Positions 1-6,335 are shown, numbered from the stretch's first letter. The stretch is 10,356 bases of DNA from Actinomycetes bacterium (GCA_023450775.1 JAEXGP010000053.1:1-10356), one strand, 5' to 3'. The notes: generated from the letters alone by a model not told the origin. Numbers and translations are program-made.

Positions 1-384
1 GAATCCGTCCGCCGCGCCGGCGTTGAACTGCACCTTGCCCGCGGCGTAGCTGTGGCCGGGGTCCGCCATGTCGCACGCGGCGTACTCGGCGAGCCGGTGG
101 GTCGGGTGTTCGACGCCCGCGCCGTCGCGGTACGTGAGGCCGGCCTGCACCCCGTCCGCCCCGGGCAGCCAGCCGAGGAAGTGGTCGAACGAGCGGTTCT
201 CCATCATCACGACCACGATGTGGTCGTAGCCGGCGTCCGCCGCGTTGCCCCGACGCACCACGGGCCCCGGCGCCGGGGCGCACCCTGTGGCGCCCGCACC
301 GACCGCGGCCATGCCGGCCAGCGCGGCCGAGCCCTGCAGGAACCTCCGTCGGTCGACGCGACGCGCCCCGCCTGCTCCGTCCAT
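1..384 (-). CDS. Tat-exported phosphoesterase / phospholipase C family protein (N-terminal part, cut by window edge)
   Basis: The 128 codons from the ATG at 384 stay open to base 1, so only the N-terminus is present. Seen: a twin-arginine motif at residues 12-16 (RRRFL), a hydrophobic Ala/Gly stretch to about residue 34, and Cys35 after A-T-G, a lipobox-like end suggesting a Tat-exported lipoprotein. Residues 55-70 carry the family motif with M-M-E-N-R-S-F-D-H (E62, N63, D67, H68), followed by D-P-G-H near 108-111 and Q-F-N-A-G-A-A-D-G-F at 119-128. This is the N-terminal signature of the phosphoesterase family PF04185 (acid phosphatases and non-haemolytic phospholipases C), whose E-N pair belongs to the metal/active site. 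The start is supported by GGGGGAG seven bases upstream. Family members hydrolyse phosphate esters or phospholipids outside the membrane; the substrate here cannot be told. The gene is divergent from zwf with a 114-bp gap. Confidence 0.88.
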   Translation of the reverse strand, partial: MDGAGGARRVDRRRFLQGSAALAGMAAVGAGATGCAPAPGPVVRRGNAADAGYDHIVVVMMENRSFDHFLGWLPGADGVQAGLTYRDGAGVEHPTHRLAEYAACDMADPGHSYAAGKVQFNAGAADGF

Positions 385-435
385 CGCCGTGCTCCCCCTG
401 CCTGCCCCGCCGTCCCCTCGGCGGGTGCCCACCAC

Positions 436-450
436 GACGGTACAACCGTC
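436..450. promoter_or_regulatory. Inverted repeat in the phosphoesterase/zwf divergent region
   Basis: GACGGT-ACA-ACCGTC: two perfect 6-bp arms around a 3-bp spacer, between two divergent genes. Read on the minus strand it contains TACCGT (442-437), a possible -10 box for the phosphoesterase gene. An operator at this point could repress that promoter. No clear -35 box is visible, and the role is inference from position and symmetry only. Confidence 0.3.
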
Positions 451-484
451 CGGCGTTGGCGGTCCTGCCGACCGCGGAGCCCGG

Positions 485-490
485 TAGCGT
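485..490 (+). promoter_or_regulatory. TAGCGT -10-like box of zwf (leaderless start)
   Basis: TAGCGT fits the actinobacterial TAnnnT -10 pattern and ends 8 nt before the zwf ATG at 499. Transcription would begin at or next to the start codon. There is no Shine-Dalgarno sequence in between, which supports a leaderless mRNA. The same hexamer precedes the start at 6939. Confidence 0.5.
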
Positions 491-498
491 CATCGACC

Positions 499-1905
499 AT
501 GAGCGCGACCGACGCCGACGCCCTCGTCCTCTTCGGCATCACGGGTGACCTGGCCTACAAGAAGCTGTTCCCGTCGCTGTACTCGCTCGTCGAGCAACGG
601 CGCCTCAACGGACCGATCATCGGCGTGGCGTCCTCGGACCTGTCGCTCGACGAGCTGCAGCGACGCATCCGCAGCTCGCTGATCGACGCCCACGTCGCCA
701 TCGACGAGAGCGTGCTGTCCGACCTGTTCGGACGGCTCGACTACATCTCCGGCGACTACCGGGCCGACGACACCTTCGACCGGCTGAAGACGGCGCTCGG
801 CGACGCCACGCTCGCGGTGTGCTACCTCGCCATCCCGCCGTCGATGTTCGAGACGGTGGTCGAGGGCCTGGCTCGTGTGGGCATCACCGACACCGCGCGC
901 GTCGTGCTCGAGAAGCCGTTCGGCCGCGACCTGGCGTCGGCCGAGGAGCTCAACCGGATCGTGCTCGCCCGCCTGCCCGAGGAGCGGGTGTTCCGCATCG
1001 ACCACTTCGTCGGCAAGGAGCCCGTCCTCAACCTGCTGGTGTTCCGGTTCGCCAACTCGCTGCTGGAGCCGATCTGGAACCGCCGCCACATCGCGCGGGT
1101 GGAGATCACGATGGCCGAGCAGTTCGACGTGCAGGGACGCGGCAAGTTCTACGACACCGTCGGCGCCCTCCGCGACGTGGTGCAGAACCACCTGCTGCAC
1201 ATGCTGTGCCTGCTCGCCATGGAGCCGCCGGTCTCCGAGGACGCCGACGCGCTGCGCGACGAGTACACGAAGGTGCTGAAGGCCACGCGGGTCGTCGACC
1301 CGATGTCGGTGGTGCGAGGTCAGTACGAGGGCTACCTGGAGGAGCCCGGCGTGGCCCTCACGTCGGACACCGAGACGTTCATCGCCATGCGGCTCGAGAT
1401 CGACAACTGGCGGTGGGCCGGCGTCCCGTTCCTGATCCGGGCCGGCAAGTCCATGCCGCTCACCGCCACCGAGGCGGTCGTGACGCTCCGGGAGCCGCCC
1501 CGGCCGCTGTTCGCCGGACCGGTCGACGATCCCGAGCCCAACCGGTTCCGGTTCCGGCTCGGTCCCGACTCGTTCCTGCGCATCGAGATGCAGGCCAAGG
1601 TGCCGGGCGAGCAGATGGCGAGCCGGACGGTCGACCTGGACGTGGACGAGCGCCACGCCATCGGCGGCGCGCCGGCCTACGAGCGGCTGCTCGGCGACGT
1701 CATCGAGGGCGACTCACGCCTGTTCGCCCGGCAGGACACGGTGGAGGAGGCGTGGCGGGTCGTCGAGCCGCTGCTCACCGACCCGCCCGCGACCGTCCGC
1801 TACGAGCCGGGCACGTGGGGACCGCCGGCCGCGAGCGACCTGATCCCGGACGACGACGACTGGATGCCGTGCTGCGCCGAGCCCGAGGGCGTCACGCACC
1901 CCTGA
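499..1905 (+). CDS. zwf: Glucose-6-phosphate 1-dehydrogenase
   Basis: A 468-aa protein that oxidises glucose-6-phosphate to 6-phosphoglucono-lactone with NAD(P)+, the entry step of the pentose phosphate pathway, in the cytosol. Seen: the N-terminal Rossmann nucleotide-binding motif (F-G-I-T-G-D-L-A, residues 12-19), the substrate-binding signature R-I-D-H-F-V-G-K-E at 166-174, and R-G-K-F-Y-D...R-D-V-V-Q-N-H with His231. His231 lies 62 residues after His169, the same spacing as between His178 and catalytic His240 of the Leuconostoc enzyme. The C-terminus has the expected Y-E-R-L-L-G-D-V-I-E-G-D-S-R-L-F block and W-G-P near the end. The frame is open upstream to 52, but that part is antisense to the phosphoesterase gene. 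The ATG at 499 is chosen because the Rossmann motif follows directly and a TAGCGT box sits just before it. No tal, opcA or gnd partner is visible in this window. Confidence 0.95.
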   Translation: MSATDADALVLFGITGDLAYKKLFPSLYSLVEQRRLNGPIIGVASSDLSLDELQRRIRSSLIDAHVAIDESVLSDLFGRLDYISGDYRADDTFDRLKTALGDATLAVCYLAIPPSMFETVVEGLARVGITDTARVVLEKPFGRDLASAEELNRIVLARLPEERVFRIDHFVGKEPVLNLLVFRFANSLLEPIWNRRHIARVEITMAEQFDVQGRGKFYDTVGALRDVVQNHLLHMLCLLAMEPPVSEDADALRDEYTKVLKATRVVDPMSVVRGQYEGYLEEPGVALTSDTETFIAMRLEIDNWRWAGVPFLIRAGKSMPLTATEAVVTLREPPRPLFAGPVDDPEPNRFRFRLGPDSFLRIEMQAKVPGEQMASRTVDLDVDERHAIGGAPAYERLLGDVIEGDSRLFARQDTVEEAWRVVEPLLTDPPATVRYEPGTWGPPAASDLIPDDDDWMPCCAEPEGVTHP

Positions 1906-1923
1906 CCGCGACGTCTCGAGCGG

Positions 1924-2454
1924 CTACTTCTTGAGCGGCCGGAGCTGCTCTCGCAGGGCGTCGAACTGGGCGACGATCCAGTCGACCAGAGGTGCGGCCT
2001 GCACGGAGTGGCCCTGCACGTACTGGTCCAGGTCGACCAGGTGGTACGTCTTGGCGTTGACCGTGTTCAGCTGGTGGTTGATCCGGACCTCGCCGGCCAC
2101 GGGCACCTTGAACAGGTTGGCCAGGTCGGTCTTCCACATGGTCGCCAGGTCGTCGGGGTCCGACACCTTGTTGCGCATCTCGGCCAGGAAGCCGATCGAC
2201 GTGCGGGAGCCCATCGCCTGCGTCAGCGCGCCGGAGCCGCTGCGACGGTCGACGACCAGGTAGGCGGCGGACAGGACCGGGTCCCCGGGCAGCTTGAAGC
2301 CCATCTGCTGGCGGTCGGAGTGGGCGACGATGCGGTGCGGCCGCCAGCCCCGGTGCGACAGCCCCCGGATGATCTCGCCGCAGACGATCTCGTCCTTGGA
2401 CTCCCGGAGCTCGGACTTGTGGGCGTAGTTCGCCATCGAGTTGAAGATGCCCAT
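1924..2454 (-). CDS. Uncharacterised 176-aa protein, second gene of the GYF_2 operon
   Basis: Family not recognised. The ATG at 2454 lies 2 bases after the TGA of the upstream gene (2457-2459). A GGGAG ribosome-binding site sits inside the upstream gene's end, so the two are almost certainly co-transcribed and probably translationally coupled. The protein appears soluble, with no signal peptide or membrane segment. It has an N-terminal charged helix-like region (K-S-E-L-R-E-S-K-D-E, about residues 13-22), a middle rich in alternating hydrophobic residues, then a W-K-T-D-L-A-N-L-F segment. Near the end are L-N-T-V-N-A-K-T-Y-H-L-V-D-L-D-Q-Y-V and an amphipathic terminal helix ending in L-K-K. 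Part of this end resembles the end of its operon partner, which could mean a shared fold. It converges on zwf with an 18-bp gap, leaving little room for a terminator. Coding status is firm; function is unknown. Confidence 0.8.
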   Translation of the reverse strand: MGIFNSMANYAHKSELRESKDEIVCGEIIRGLSHRGWRPHRIVAHSDRQQMGFKLPGDPVLSAAYLVVDRRSGSGALTQAMGSRTSIGFLAEMRNKVSDPDDLATMWKTDLANLFKVPVAGEVRINHQLNTVNAKTYHLVDLDQYVQGHSVQAAPLVDWIVAQFDALREQLRPLKK

Positions 2455-2456
2455 GG

Positions 2457-3422
2457 TCAGCTCCCGAAGCGCGTCTGGACGAAGGTCTTCATGGTGTAGA
2501 CGACCGACGCGAGGTGCCGTCGCAGCAGGTCGTGGTCGACCGACAGGTCCTCGGAGACGTAGCGCTCGAGCTCGAGCAGCAGGTCGATCTGGGCGTACAC
2601 GTAGCCGGACGACAGGTCGGCGTCGAAGCTCACGGTGCCCGGCTCGGGCGACACGATCATGGAGCTCTGCACCTCTTGGCGGATCGCCTGGCCCACCTTC
2701 TGGAACTCCTCGACCCGCTGGCCGTAGCCGATCACCGCGGTGGCCCGGTGGCCGACGACCTTGGCCGACGCCACGTCGGGCGTGAGGTGCTGCAGCGCCA
2801 CGGTGACCCGCGCCTGCGTCTCGGGCTCCTCGAAGCGGAGCTGGTGGCCGGCCGACACCGTGGTCGCCGCGTCCACCCCGGTGTCGGTCGTGGTGGGCGA
2901 GCTGTAGCCGGCGCCCGCGGTCTCGAGGTCGATCAGGACGAAGCCGCAGTCGACCAGCGCCGTGATGACGCCGCCGAGCGTCGCCTCGTCGATCGAACTG
3001 GCGAACTCGGTCTCCTTGTACATCTCCCAGCTGCGGCCGACGAGGCCGATGAACTCGTCGTCGAGCTCCTGGTCGGTCATGCCGCTCATGAGGGCCGCCG
3101 AGGCCGACGTGGGTGCCGCCTGCGCTGGCGTGGCCTGCGCGGGTGCGGCCTGCGCGGGTGCGGCCTGGACCGGCTCGGGAGCGGGCTGTGCCGGCTGCGG
3201 TGCCGTCGCCTCCACAGGTGCCTGTGCCGGAGCCGGCGGTGCGACCGGCGCCGCCGCGACCTGGTCGAAGGGCAGCCAGCCCGGCGCGCCTTCCCACCAG
3301 ACGTTCGTGTTCGGCGGGATCTGCTGGTGGGTCACCCGGGCCTGCACGGTCTCCCACGGCTCGGGTCCCTGCTGGTTGCCGGCGGTGTCGATCCAGTGCA
3401 CCGGCGTGGTCGGTTCTGGCAT
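2457..3422 (-). CDS. GYF_2-like domain protein with Ala/Pro/Gln linker and unknown C-terminal domain
   Basis: A 321-aa protein; the start at 3422 has AGGAGG six bases upstream. Residues about 8-55 resemble a GYF_2 (DUF4339-type) domain: an aromatic start (H-W-I-D), then G-P-E-P-W at 19-23, an I-P-P-N-T-N-V-W-W-E-G turn at 35-45 and G-W-L-P at 48-51. Such domains are generally taken to bind proline-rich or other protein segments, but the role here is inference. Residues about 56-110 are a low-complexity Ala/Pro/Gln linker with A-Q-A-A-P-type repeats. The remaining 210 residues form a domain I do not recognise, with an acidic helical start (T-D-Q-E-L-D-D-E-F) and a C-terminal Y-V-Y-A-Q-I-D-L...R-Y-V...helix. 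No signal peptide or membrane span is visible, so it is probably a cytosolic adaptor. It is the first gene of a two-gene operon. Confidence 0.82.
   Translation of the reverse strand: MPEPTTPVHWIDTAGNQQGPEPWETVQARVTHQQIPPNTNVWWEGAPGWLPFDQVAAAPVAPPAPAQAPVEATAPQPAQPAPEPVQAAPAQAAPAQATPAQAAPTSASAALMSGMTDQELDDEFIGLVGRSWEMYKETEFASSIDEATLGGVITALVDCGFVLIDLETAGAGYSSPTTTDTGVDAATTVSAGHQLRFEEPETQARVTVALQHLTPDVASAKVVGHRATAVIGYGQRVEEFQKVGQAIRQEVQSSMIVSPEPGTVSFDADLSSGYVYAQIDLLLELERYVSEDLSVDHDLLRRHLASVVYTMKTFVQTRFGS
3115..3174 (-). repeat. 15-bp tandem repeats encoding the Ala/Pro/Gln linker
   Basis: Four consecutive 15-bp units (3115-3129, 3130-3144, 3145-3159, 3160-3174). The middle two differ by one base, and the outer two are more diverged. 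Each codes for five residues of the A-Q-A-A-P type in the linker of the GYF_2-like protein. The unit length preserves the frame, so slippage would lengthen or shorten the linker without breaking the gene. Confidence 0.75.
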
Positions 3423-3458
3423 GGGGGTCCTCCTGGGCCGCGGCGGGCCGTCACGGCG

Positions 3459-3464
3459 AGGGTA
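3459..3464 (-). promoter_or_regulatory. Possible -10 box for the GYF_2 operon
   Basis: On the minus strand TACCCT (TAnnnT type) lies 36 nt upstream of the ATG at 3422. It would give a leader of about 30 nt containing the AGGAGG ribosome-binding site. No convincing -35 element is seen. The 91-bp gap between this operon and the NYN-like gene is otherwise featureless. Confidence 0.3.
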
Positions 3465-3513
3465 GTCCTGGCTCCGGTGGCCGGATCCCGGGTGCCGCGG
3501 GGCAGCCGTCGGG

Positions 3514-3957
3514 TCAGCGGCGGCTGCGCCGCCGGTGCGGGTTGGAGGGCTTCACGTCCACCACGGACGCACCTTCCAGATCGAACCGGAAGTGCCCCTC
3601 GACCTGCGTGAGCCGGACCACCGGCACGCCGGAGATCGCCCGGTCGGTGACCGCGAGGACCCGATCGGCGTCGCGCCGGGCGGTGTCGACCACCGCCTGC
3701 ATCCAGCCGTAGGTGCCGTCCCGCGTTCCGGCGGGGGCGCACACCACCGCCCGGGTCACGATGTCCTTCTCGAACGCCGGCTGCTCCTCGGTGGGCAGCG
3801 CCCACTTGATCGAGGCGTCGGCCACCACGGCCACGGTCACGTCGGGGTGCTGGCGGCGCAGGTCGTCGATGGCCCGGTGGAGCTGCTGCAGGGACGGGGC
3901 CGGGCGGCGCCATCCCGCCACGGTGTCGGCGTCGAGCAGCACCACGGTCCCGGCCAT
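3514..3957 (-). CDS. NYN/PIN-like domain protein (putative nuclease), 147 aa
   Basis: The whole protein looks like one small Rossmann-like domain. It begins with a hydrophobic strand ending in acidic residues (V-V-L-L-D-A-D, Asp9 and Asp11). A second strand ends in V-V-A-D-A-S (Asp47). Then come A-P-A-G-T-R-D-G (Asp80), a helix with Asp91, and a strand ending L-A-V-T-D-R (Asp105). This order of strands ending in aspartates, plus an A-P-A-G-T-type segment, is what Zc3h12a-like NYN and PIN nucleases show, where the acids hold metal for RNA cleavage. I infer a ribonuclease or nucleic-acid-binding role, with moderate confidence. The tail is basic (H-R-R-R-S-R-R). I chose the ATG at 3957 because the domain begins there; a GTG at 4050 would add 31 residues without domain character. 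A TACCGT box lies 10 nt upstream and no Shine-Dalgarno is seen. It is divergent from the DUF2252 gene. Confidence 0.72.
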   Translation of the reverse strand: MAGTVVLLDADTVAGWRRPAPSLQQLHRAIDDLRRQHPDVTVAVVADASIKWALPTEEQPAFEKDIVTRAVVCAPAGTRDGTYGWMQAVVDTARRDADRVLAVTDRAISGVPVVRLTQVEGHFRFDLEGASVVDVKPSNPHRRRSRR

Positions 3958-3993
3958 CAGGCGACCGACGGTAGCCCAGGGATCGACCCGGGC

Positions 3994-4016
3994 GATCGAC
4001 CCGCGCGGGTGCGATC
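3994..4016. promoter_or_regulatory. Imperfect palindrome between the NYN-like and DUF2252 genes
   Basis: A perfect 12-bp palindrome ACCCGCGCGGGT (3999-4010) is flanked by GATCG (3994-3998) on the left and CGATC (4012-4016) on the right. The arms stay complementary apart from one unpaired G at 4011. A direct copy of the left arm plus its flank, GATCGACCCG, also occurs at 3981-3990. The site lies in the 112-bp divergent intergenic region, upstream of both predicted starts. It could be a shared operator, but GC-rich DNA makes such symmetry less rare. Confidence 0.35.
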
Positions 4017-4057
4017 CGGAGTCCCTGACGGCCGGTCCGGTCGGGGACACGCACCCT

Positions 4058-4063
4058 TAGGCT
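4058..4063 (+). promoter_or_regulatory. TAGGCT -10-like box of the DUF2252 gene
   Basis: TAGGCT (TAnnnT type) ends exactly 6 nt before the GTG at 4070, the spacing expected for a leaderless transcript beginning at the start codon. The six bases between are GGAGCC. They contain GGAG, but it is too close to the GTG to act as a normal ribosome-binding site. Confidence 0.5.
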
Positions 4064-4069
4064 GGAGCC

Positions 4070-5473
4070 GTGAACGCCATGACCGCCCCGCCGACGACGT
4101 TGCCCGCGAAGGACCACCTGGAGCCCGAGGAGCACCAGACCTGGGGGCGGTCCCGCCGCGACTGCTGCCCGCGCACCGCGCACGCCAGGTGGGCGGTCAC
4201 GGACTCGCGGGACCCGGTCGCGATCCTCCAGCAGCAGGAGCGCCACCGGCTGCAGTTCCTCGTGCCGGTCCGCCACGCCCGCATGATGGCCAGCCCCTTC
4301 GCCTTCTACCGGGGCTCCGCCGCGGTCATGTCGGCGGACCTGGCGACCACGTCGACGACCGGGATCCAGGTCCAGCTCTGCGGCGACGCCCACCTGTCGA
4401 ACTTCGGGCTGTTCGGCTCGCCGGAGCGTGCGCTCGTGTTCGACTGCAACGACTTCGACGAGACGCATCCGGGTCCGTGGGAGTGGGACGTCAAGCGCCT
4501 GGCGGTGAGCGCCGTGCTGATGGCGGGCGACCGCGGCTGGGGCCAGGAGGTCCAACGCCGGCTGGCCCGTTCCGTCGGGTTCGCCTACCGGGGATCGATG
4601 ATGGACTTCGCCGCCAAGGGCCGTCTGGCCGTCTGGTACTCGCGGCTGACCGACGACCAGATCCTCGCGTTGGCGCAGGGCGAGAACCGGACGCTCGTCG
4701 AGCGCCAGTTCCGCAAGGCCCGCCTCAACGACGTCTCGAAGGCCATCTCCAAGTACACGGAGGTGGTCGACGGCGAGCGCCGGTTCGTGCACCAGCCGCC
4801 GTTCGTCATGCGACTCGACGACTCCATGGGCATCGACGCCGCGCAGGCCATGCACCAGACCGTCATCGGGCTGTTCGGCGAGTACCTGGACACCGTGCCC
4901 GAGTACCTCCGGGTGCTGCTCGGCGGCTACGAGCTGGTCGACGTGGCGTTGAAGGTCGTGGGCGTGGGCAGCGTCGGCACCCGCTGCTACATCGCCCTGG
5001 TACGGGGCCGGGACGACGACGACCTGATGATCCTGCAGATCAAGGAGGCCGAGCACTCGGTGCTGGAGCCCTACGTGGAGCCCGTCGGGTACGACAACCA
5101 GGGCCACCGGGTGGTCGTGGGCCAGCACCTGATGCAGGCCGCGTCCGACCAGTTCCTGGGCTGGGCCAACGTCGGTCACCACGACTTCTACATCCGGCAG
5201 TTCCGGGACATGAAGGGTTCGGTGAACCTCGAGAAGATCGGCGAGCAGATGACGGAGAACTACCTGCTGCTGTGCGCCTGGACGCTCGCACGCGCCCACG
5301 CCCGGTCGGGGTCACGCATCGCGATCGCGTCGTACCTGGGCAAGAGCGACAAGTTCGACCGGGCGATCGAGGACTTCTCCATGGCGTACGCCCAGCAGGT
5401 GCACCACGACTACGAGGCCTTCGCGGCCGCGGCCACCGACGGCCGCATCGAGGTCGCCGCCTCCGGCTACTGA
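4070..5473 (+). CDS. DUF2252 family protein (kinase-like fold, unknown substrate)
   Basis: A 467-aa protein starting at GTG 4070, with a TAGGCT box 6 nt upstream. Seen: R-H-A-R-M at 68-72, S-P-F-A-F-Y-R-G at 75-82, C-G-D-A-H-L-S-N-F-G at 104-113, F-D-C-N-D-F-D-E at 124-131 and W-E-W-D-V-K-R-L at 137-144. This chain of motifs is characteristic of DUF2252 (PF10009), and the length is usual for the family. G-D-A-H-x-x-N resembles the catalytic G-D-x-H-x-x-N loop of aminoglycoside phosphotransferase-like kinases, and the D-F-D segment resembles their metal-binding acid. Phosphotransfer is therefore plausible, but no substrate is known to me. No signal peptide or membrane segment is evident, so it is probably cytosolic. 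It is divergent from the NYN-like gene and converges on the LLM oxidoreductase gene 22 bp downstream. Large open frames on the opposite strand here are antisense shadows. Confidence 0.9.
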   Translation: MNAMTAPPTTLPAKDHLEPEEHQTWGRSRRDCCPRTAHARWAVTDSRDPVAILQQQERHRLQFLVPVRHARMMASPFAFYRGSAAVMSADLATTSTTGIQVQLCGDAHLSNFGLFGSPERALVFDCNDFDETHPGPWEWDVKRLAVSAVLMAGDRGWGQEVQRRLARSVGFAYRGSMMDFAAKGRLAVWYSRLTDDQILALAQGENRTLVERQFRKARLNDVSKAISKYTEVVDGERRFVHQPPFVMRLDDSMGIDAAQAMHQTVIGLFGEYLDTVPEYLRVLLGGYELVDVALKVVGVGSVGTRCYIALVRGRDDDDLMILQIKEAEHSVLEPYVEPVGYDNQGHRVVVGQHLMQAASDQFLGWANVGHHDFYIRQFRDMKGSVNLEKIGEQMTENYLLLCAWTLARAHARSGSRIAIASYLGKSDKFDRAIEDFSMAYAQQVHHDYEAFAAAATDGRIEVAASGY

Positions 5474-5495
5474 GCAGCGGCCGGTCGGGGAGCGG

Positions 5496-6317
5496 TCAGC
5501 CGAGCAGCGCGCGGGCCAATCTCTGACGGGTCGCCGGCATGTCGCCGTCCACGTCGAGGATCCGCAGGACGACCTGGTCGGCGCCCGCGGCGCGGTACTC
5601 GGTGATCCGTGCTGCGATCTCCTCGGGCTCGCCCCACGCGGTGATGCCGTCGAGCAGCCGGTCGCTGACGCCGTCGATGTCGGGCTCCTCGAACCCCAGT
5701 CGCAGCAGGTTCCTGCGGTAGCCGCCCTGTCGCGTGAGGAAGCCCAGCGGTTCCGCTGCGGCCCGCCGCACCACCTCGCGGTCGGTGCTGGGCACGGTCA
5801 TCAGCAGCACGGCGAGCAGACGGTCGTCGCCCAGTCGGGCGCGGGCGTCGGCCACGAACGACGAGGTCACCAGGTACGGATACGCACCGCTCGCCCGCTC
5901 GCGTGCCAGGTCCAGCATGTTCGGTCCGAGCGCGGCGAGGACGCGTGCGCCGGCCGGGACGCCGTCCGCGTCGAGCGTGTCGAGGTAGGTCCCGAGGGTG
6001 CGCAGCGGCTGGGCGTCGTGGGCACCGCCGAGCCCGACCACGAAGCGACCGGGGTGGTCGCGGTCCAGCCGGTGGTGGGTCGCCACGACGTCGGCGGCCG
6101 GCACGTTCGAGACGGCGATGATGCCGGTCCCGATCGGGATGCGTTCGGTCGCCTCCATCGCTGCCTCGACCATCGGCAGGACGCCCGAGCGCCACAGCAT
6201 GGTGAATCCGAGCTGCTCGACGTGTCGCGCCTCGTCGGTCACGGCCGACACGTCGTTGGTGAACGGCGTGCTGCTGGCGATGCCGATTCCTTGGAGATCC
6301 GAGCGGTCGATGTTCAT
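5496..6317 (-). CDS. LLM-class F420-dependent oxidoreductase (MSMEG_4141-like)
   Basis: A 273-aa protein of the luciferase-like monooxygenase superfamily (TIM barrel). Seen: an N-terminal strand followed by A-R-H-V-E-Q-L-G-F...L-W (about 30-42), I-P-I-G-T-G-I-I-A-V-S at 60-70, and H-H-R-L-D-R-D-H-P-G-R-F-V-V-G-L-G at 81-97. Then come V-P-A-G-A-R-V-L-A-A-L-G-P-N-M-L at 120-135 and G-A-Y-P-Y-L-V-T near 144-151. The end has W-G-E-P-E-E-I-A-A-R-I and A-G-A-D-Q-V-V. The A-A-L-G-P-x-M and G-A-x-P-Y-L-V-T blocks match the subfamily I know as TIGR03620. Members transfer hydride between coenzyme F420 and an organic substrate; the substrate is unknown, and F420 rather than FMN is inferred from the subfamily. 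The ATG at 6317 has TACTCT 8 nt upstream and no ribosome-binding site. It appears to be a single-gene unit with its own promoter and palindrome. Confidence 0.88.
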   Translation of the reverse strand: MNIDRSDLQGIGIASSTPFTNDVSAVTDEARHVEQLGFTMLWRSGVLPMVEAAMEATERIPIGTGIIAVSNVPAADVVATHHRLDRDHPGRFVVGLGGAHDAQPLRTLGTYLDTLDADGVPAGARVLAALGPNMLDLARERASGAYPYLVTSSFVADARARLGDDRLLAVLLMTVPSTDREVVRRAAAEPLGFLTRQGGYRRNLLRLGFEEPDIDGVSDRLLDGITAWGEPEEIAARITEYRAAGADQVVLRILDVDGDMPATRQRLARALLG

Positions 6318-6325
6318 GTCGTCGG

Positions 6326-6331
6326 AGAGTA
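6326..6331 (-). promoter_or_regulatory. TACTCT -10-like box of the LLM oxidoreductase gene
   Basis: On the minus strand TACTCT ends 8 nt before the ATG at 6317, the same distance as the TAGCGT box of zwf. The surrounding 40 bp is noticeably richer in A/T than the rest of the window, as expected of a promoter. No Shine-Dalgarno is present, so a leaderless start is likely. Confidence 0.45.
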
Positions 6332-6335
6332 AGAG

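Noticed and set aside
52..498. In-frame 5' extension of zwf giving a 617-aa protein
   Set aside because: It is antisense to the phosphoesterase gene, has no G6PD homology, and the Rossmann motif begins right after the ATG at 499.
1906..1923. Terminator between convergent zwf and the GYF_2 operon
   Set aside because: Only 18 bp separate the stops and no stem is visible there; the same is true of the 22-bp gap at 5474-5495 and the 8-bp gap at 9352-9359.
490..1934. Long open frames overlapping zwf (388 aa antisense and 371 aa in another frame)
   Set aside because: These are by-products of high GC content; their translations are Arg/Ala/His-rich and low in complexity, while zwf has clear catalytic motifs.
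2455..3357. N-terminal extension of the 176-aa protein to 477 aa
   Set aside because: It runs out of frame through the GYF_2-like gene, which has its own ribosome-binding site and domain; the ATG at 2454 has GGGAG upstream.
2514..3611. Plus-strand frame of 365 aa
   Set aside because: It is an antisense shadow of the GYF_2-like gene, rich in Arg, Gly and Leu with no recognisable motif.
3958..4050. GTG 4050 start for the NYN-like protein
   Set aside because: The 31 extra residues are Pro/Gly/Arg-rich without domain character and would run through the palindrome; the domain starts at ATG 3957.
3332..5526. 655-aa minus-strand and 663-aa plus-strand frames across the NYN-like/DUF2252 region
   Set aside because: They are Arg/Gly/Ala-rich shadows; the DUF2252 motifs and the NYN-like domain lie in other frames with proper starts.
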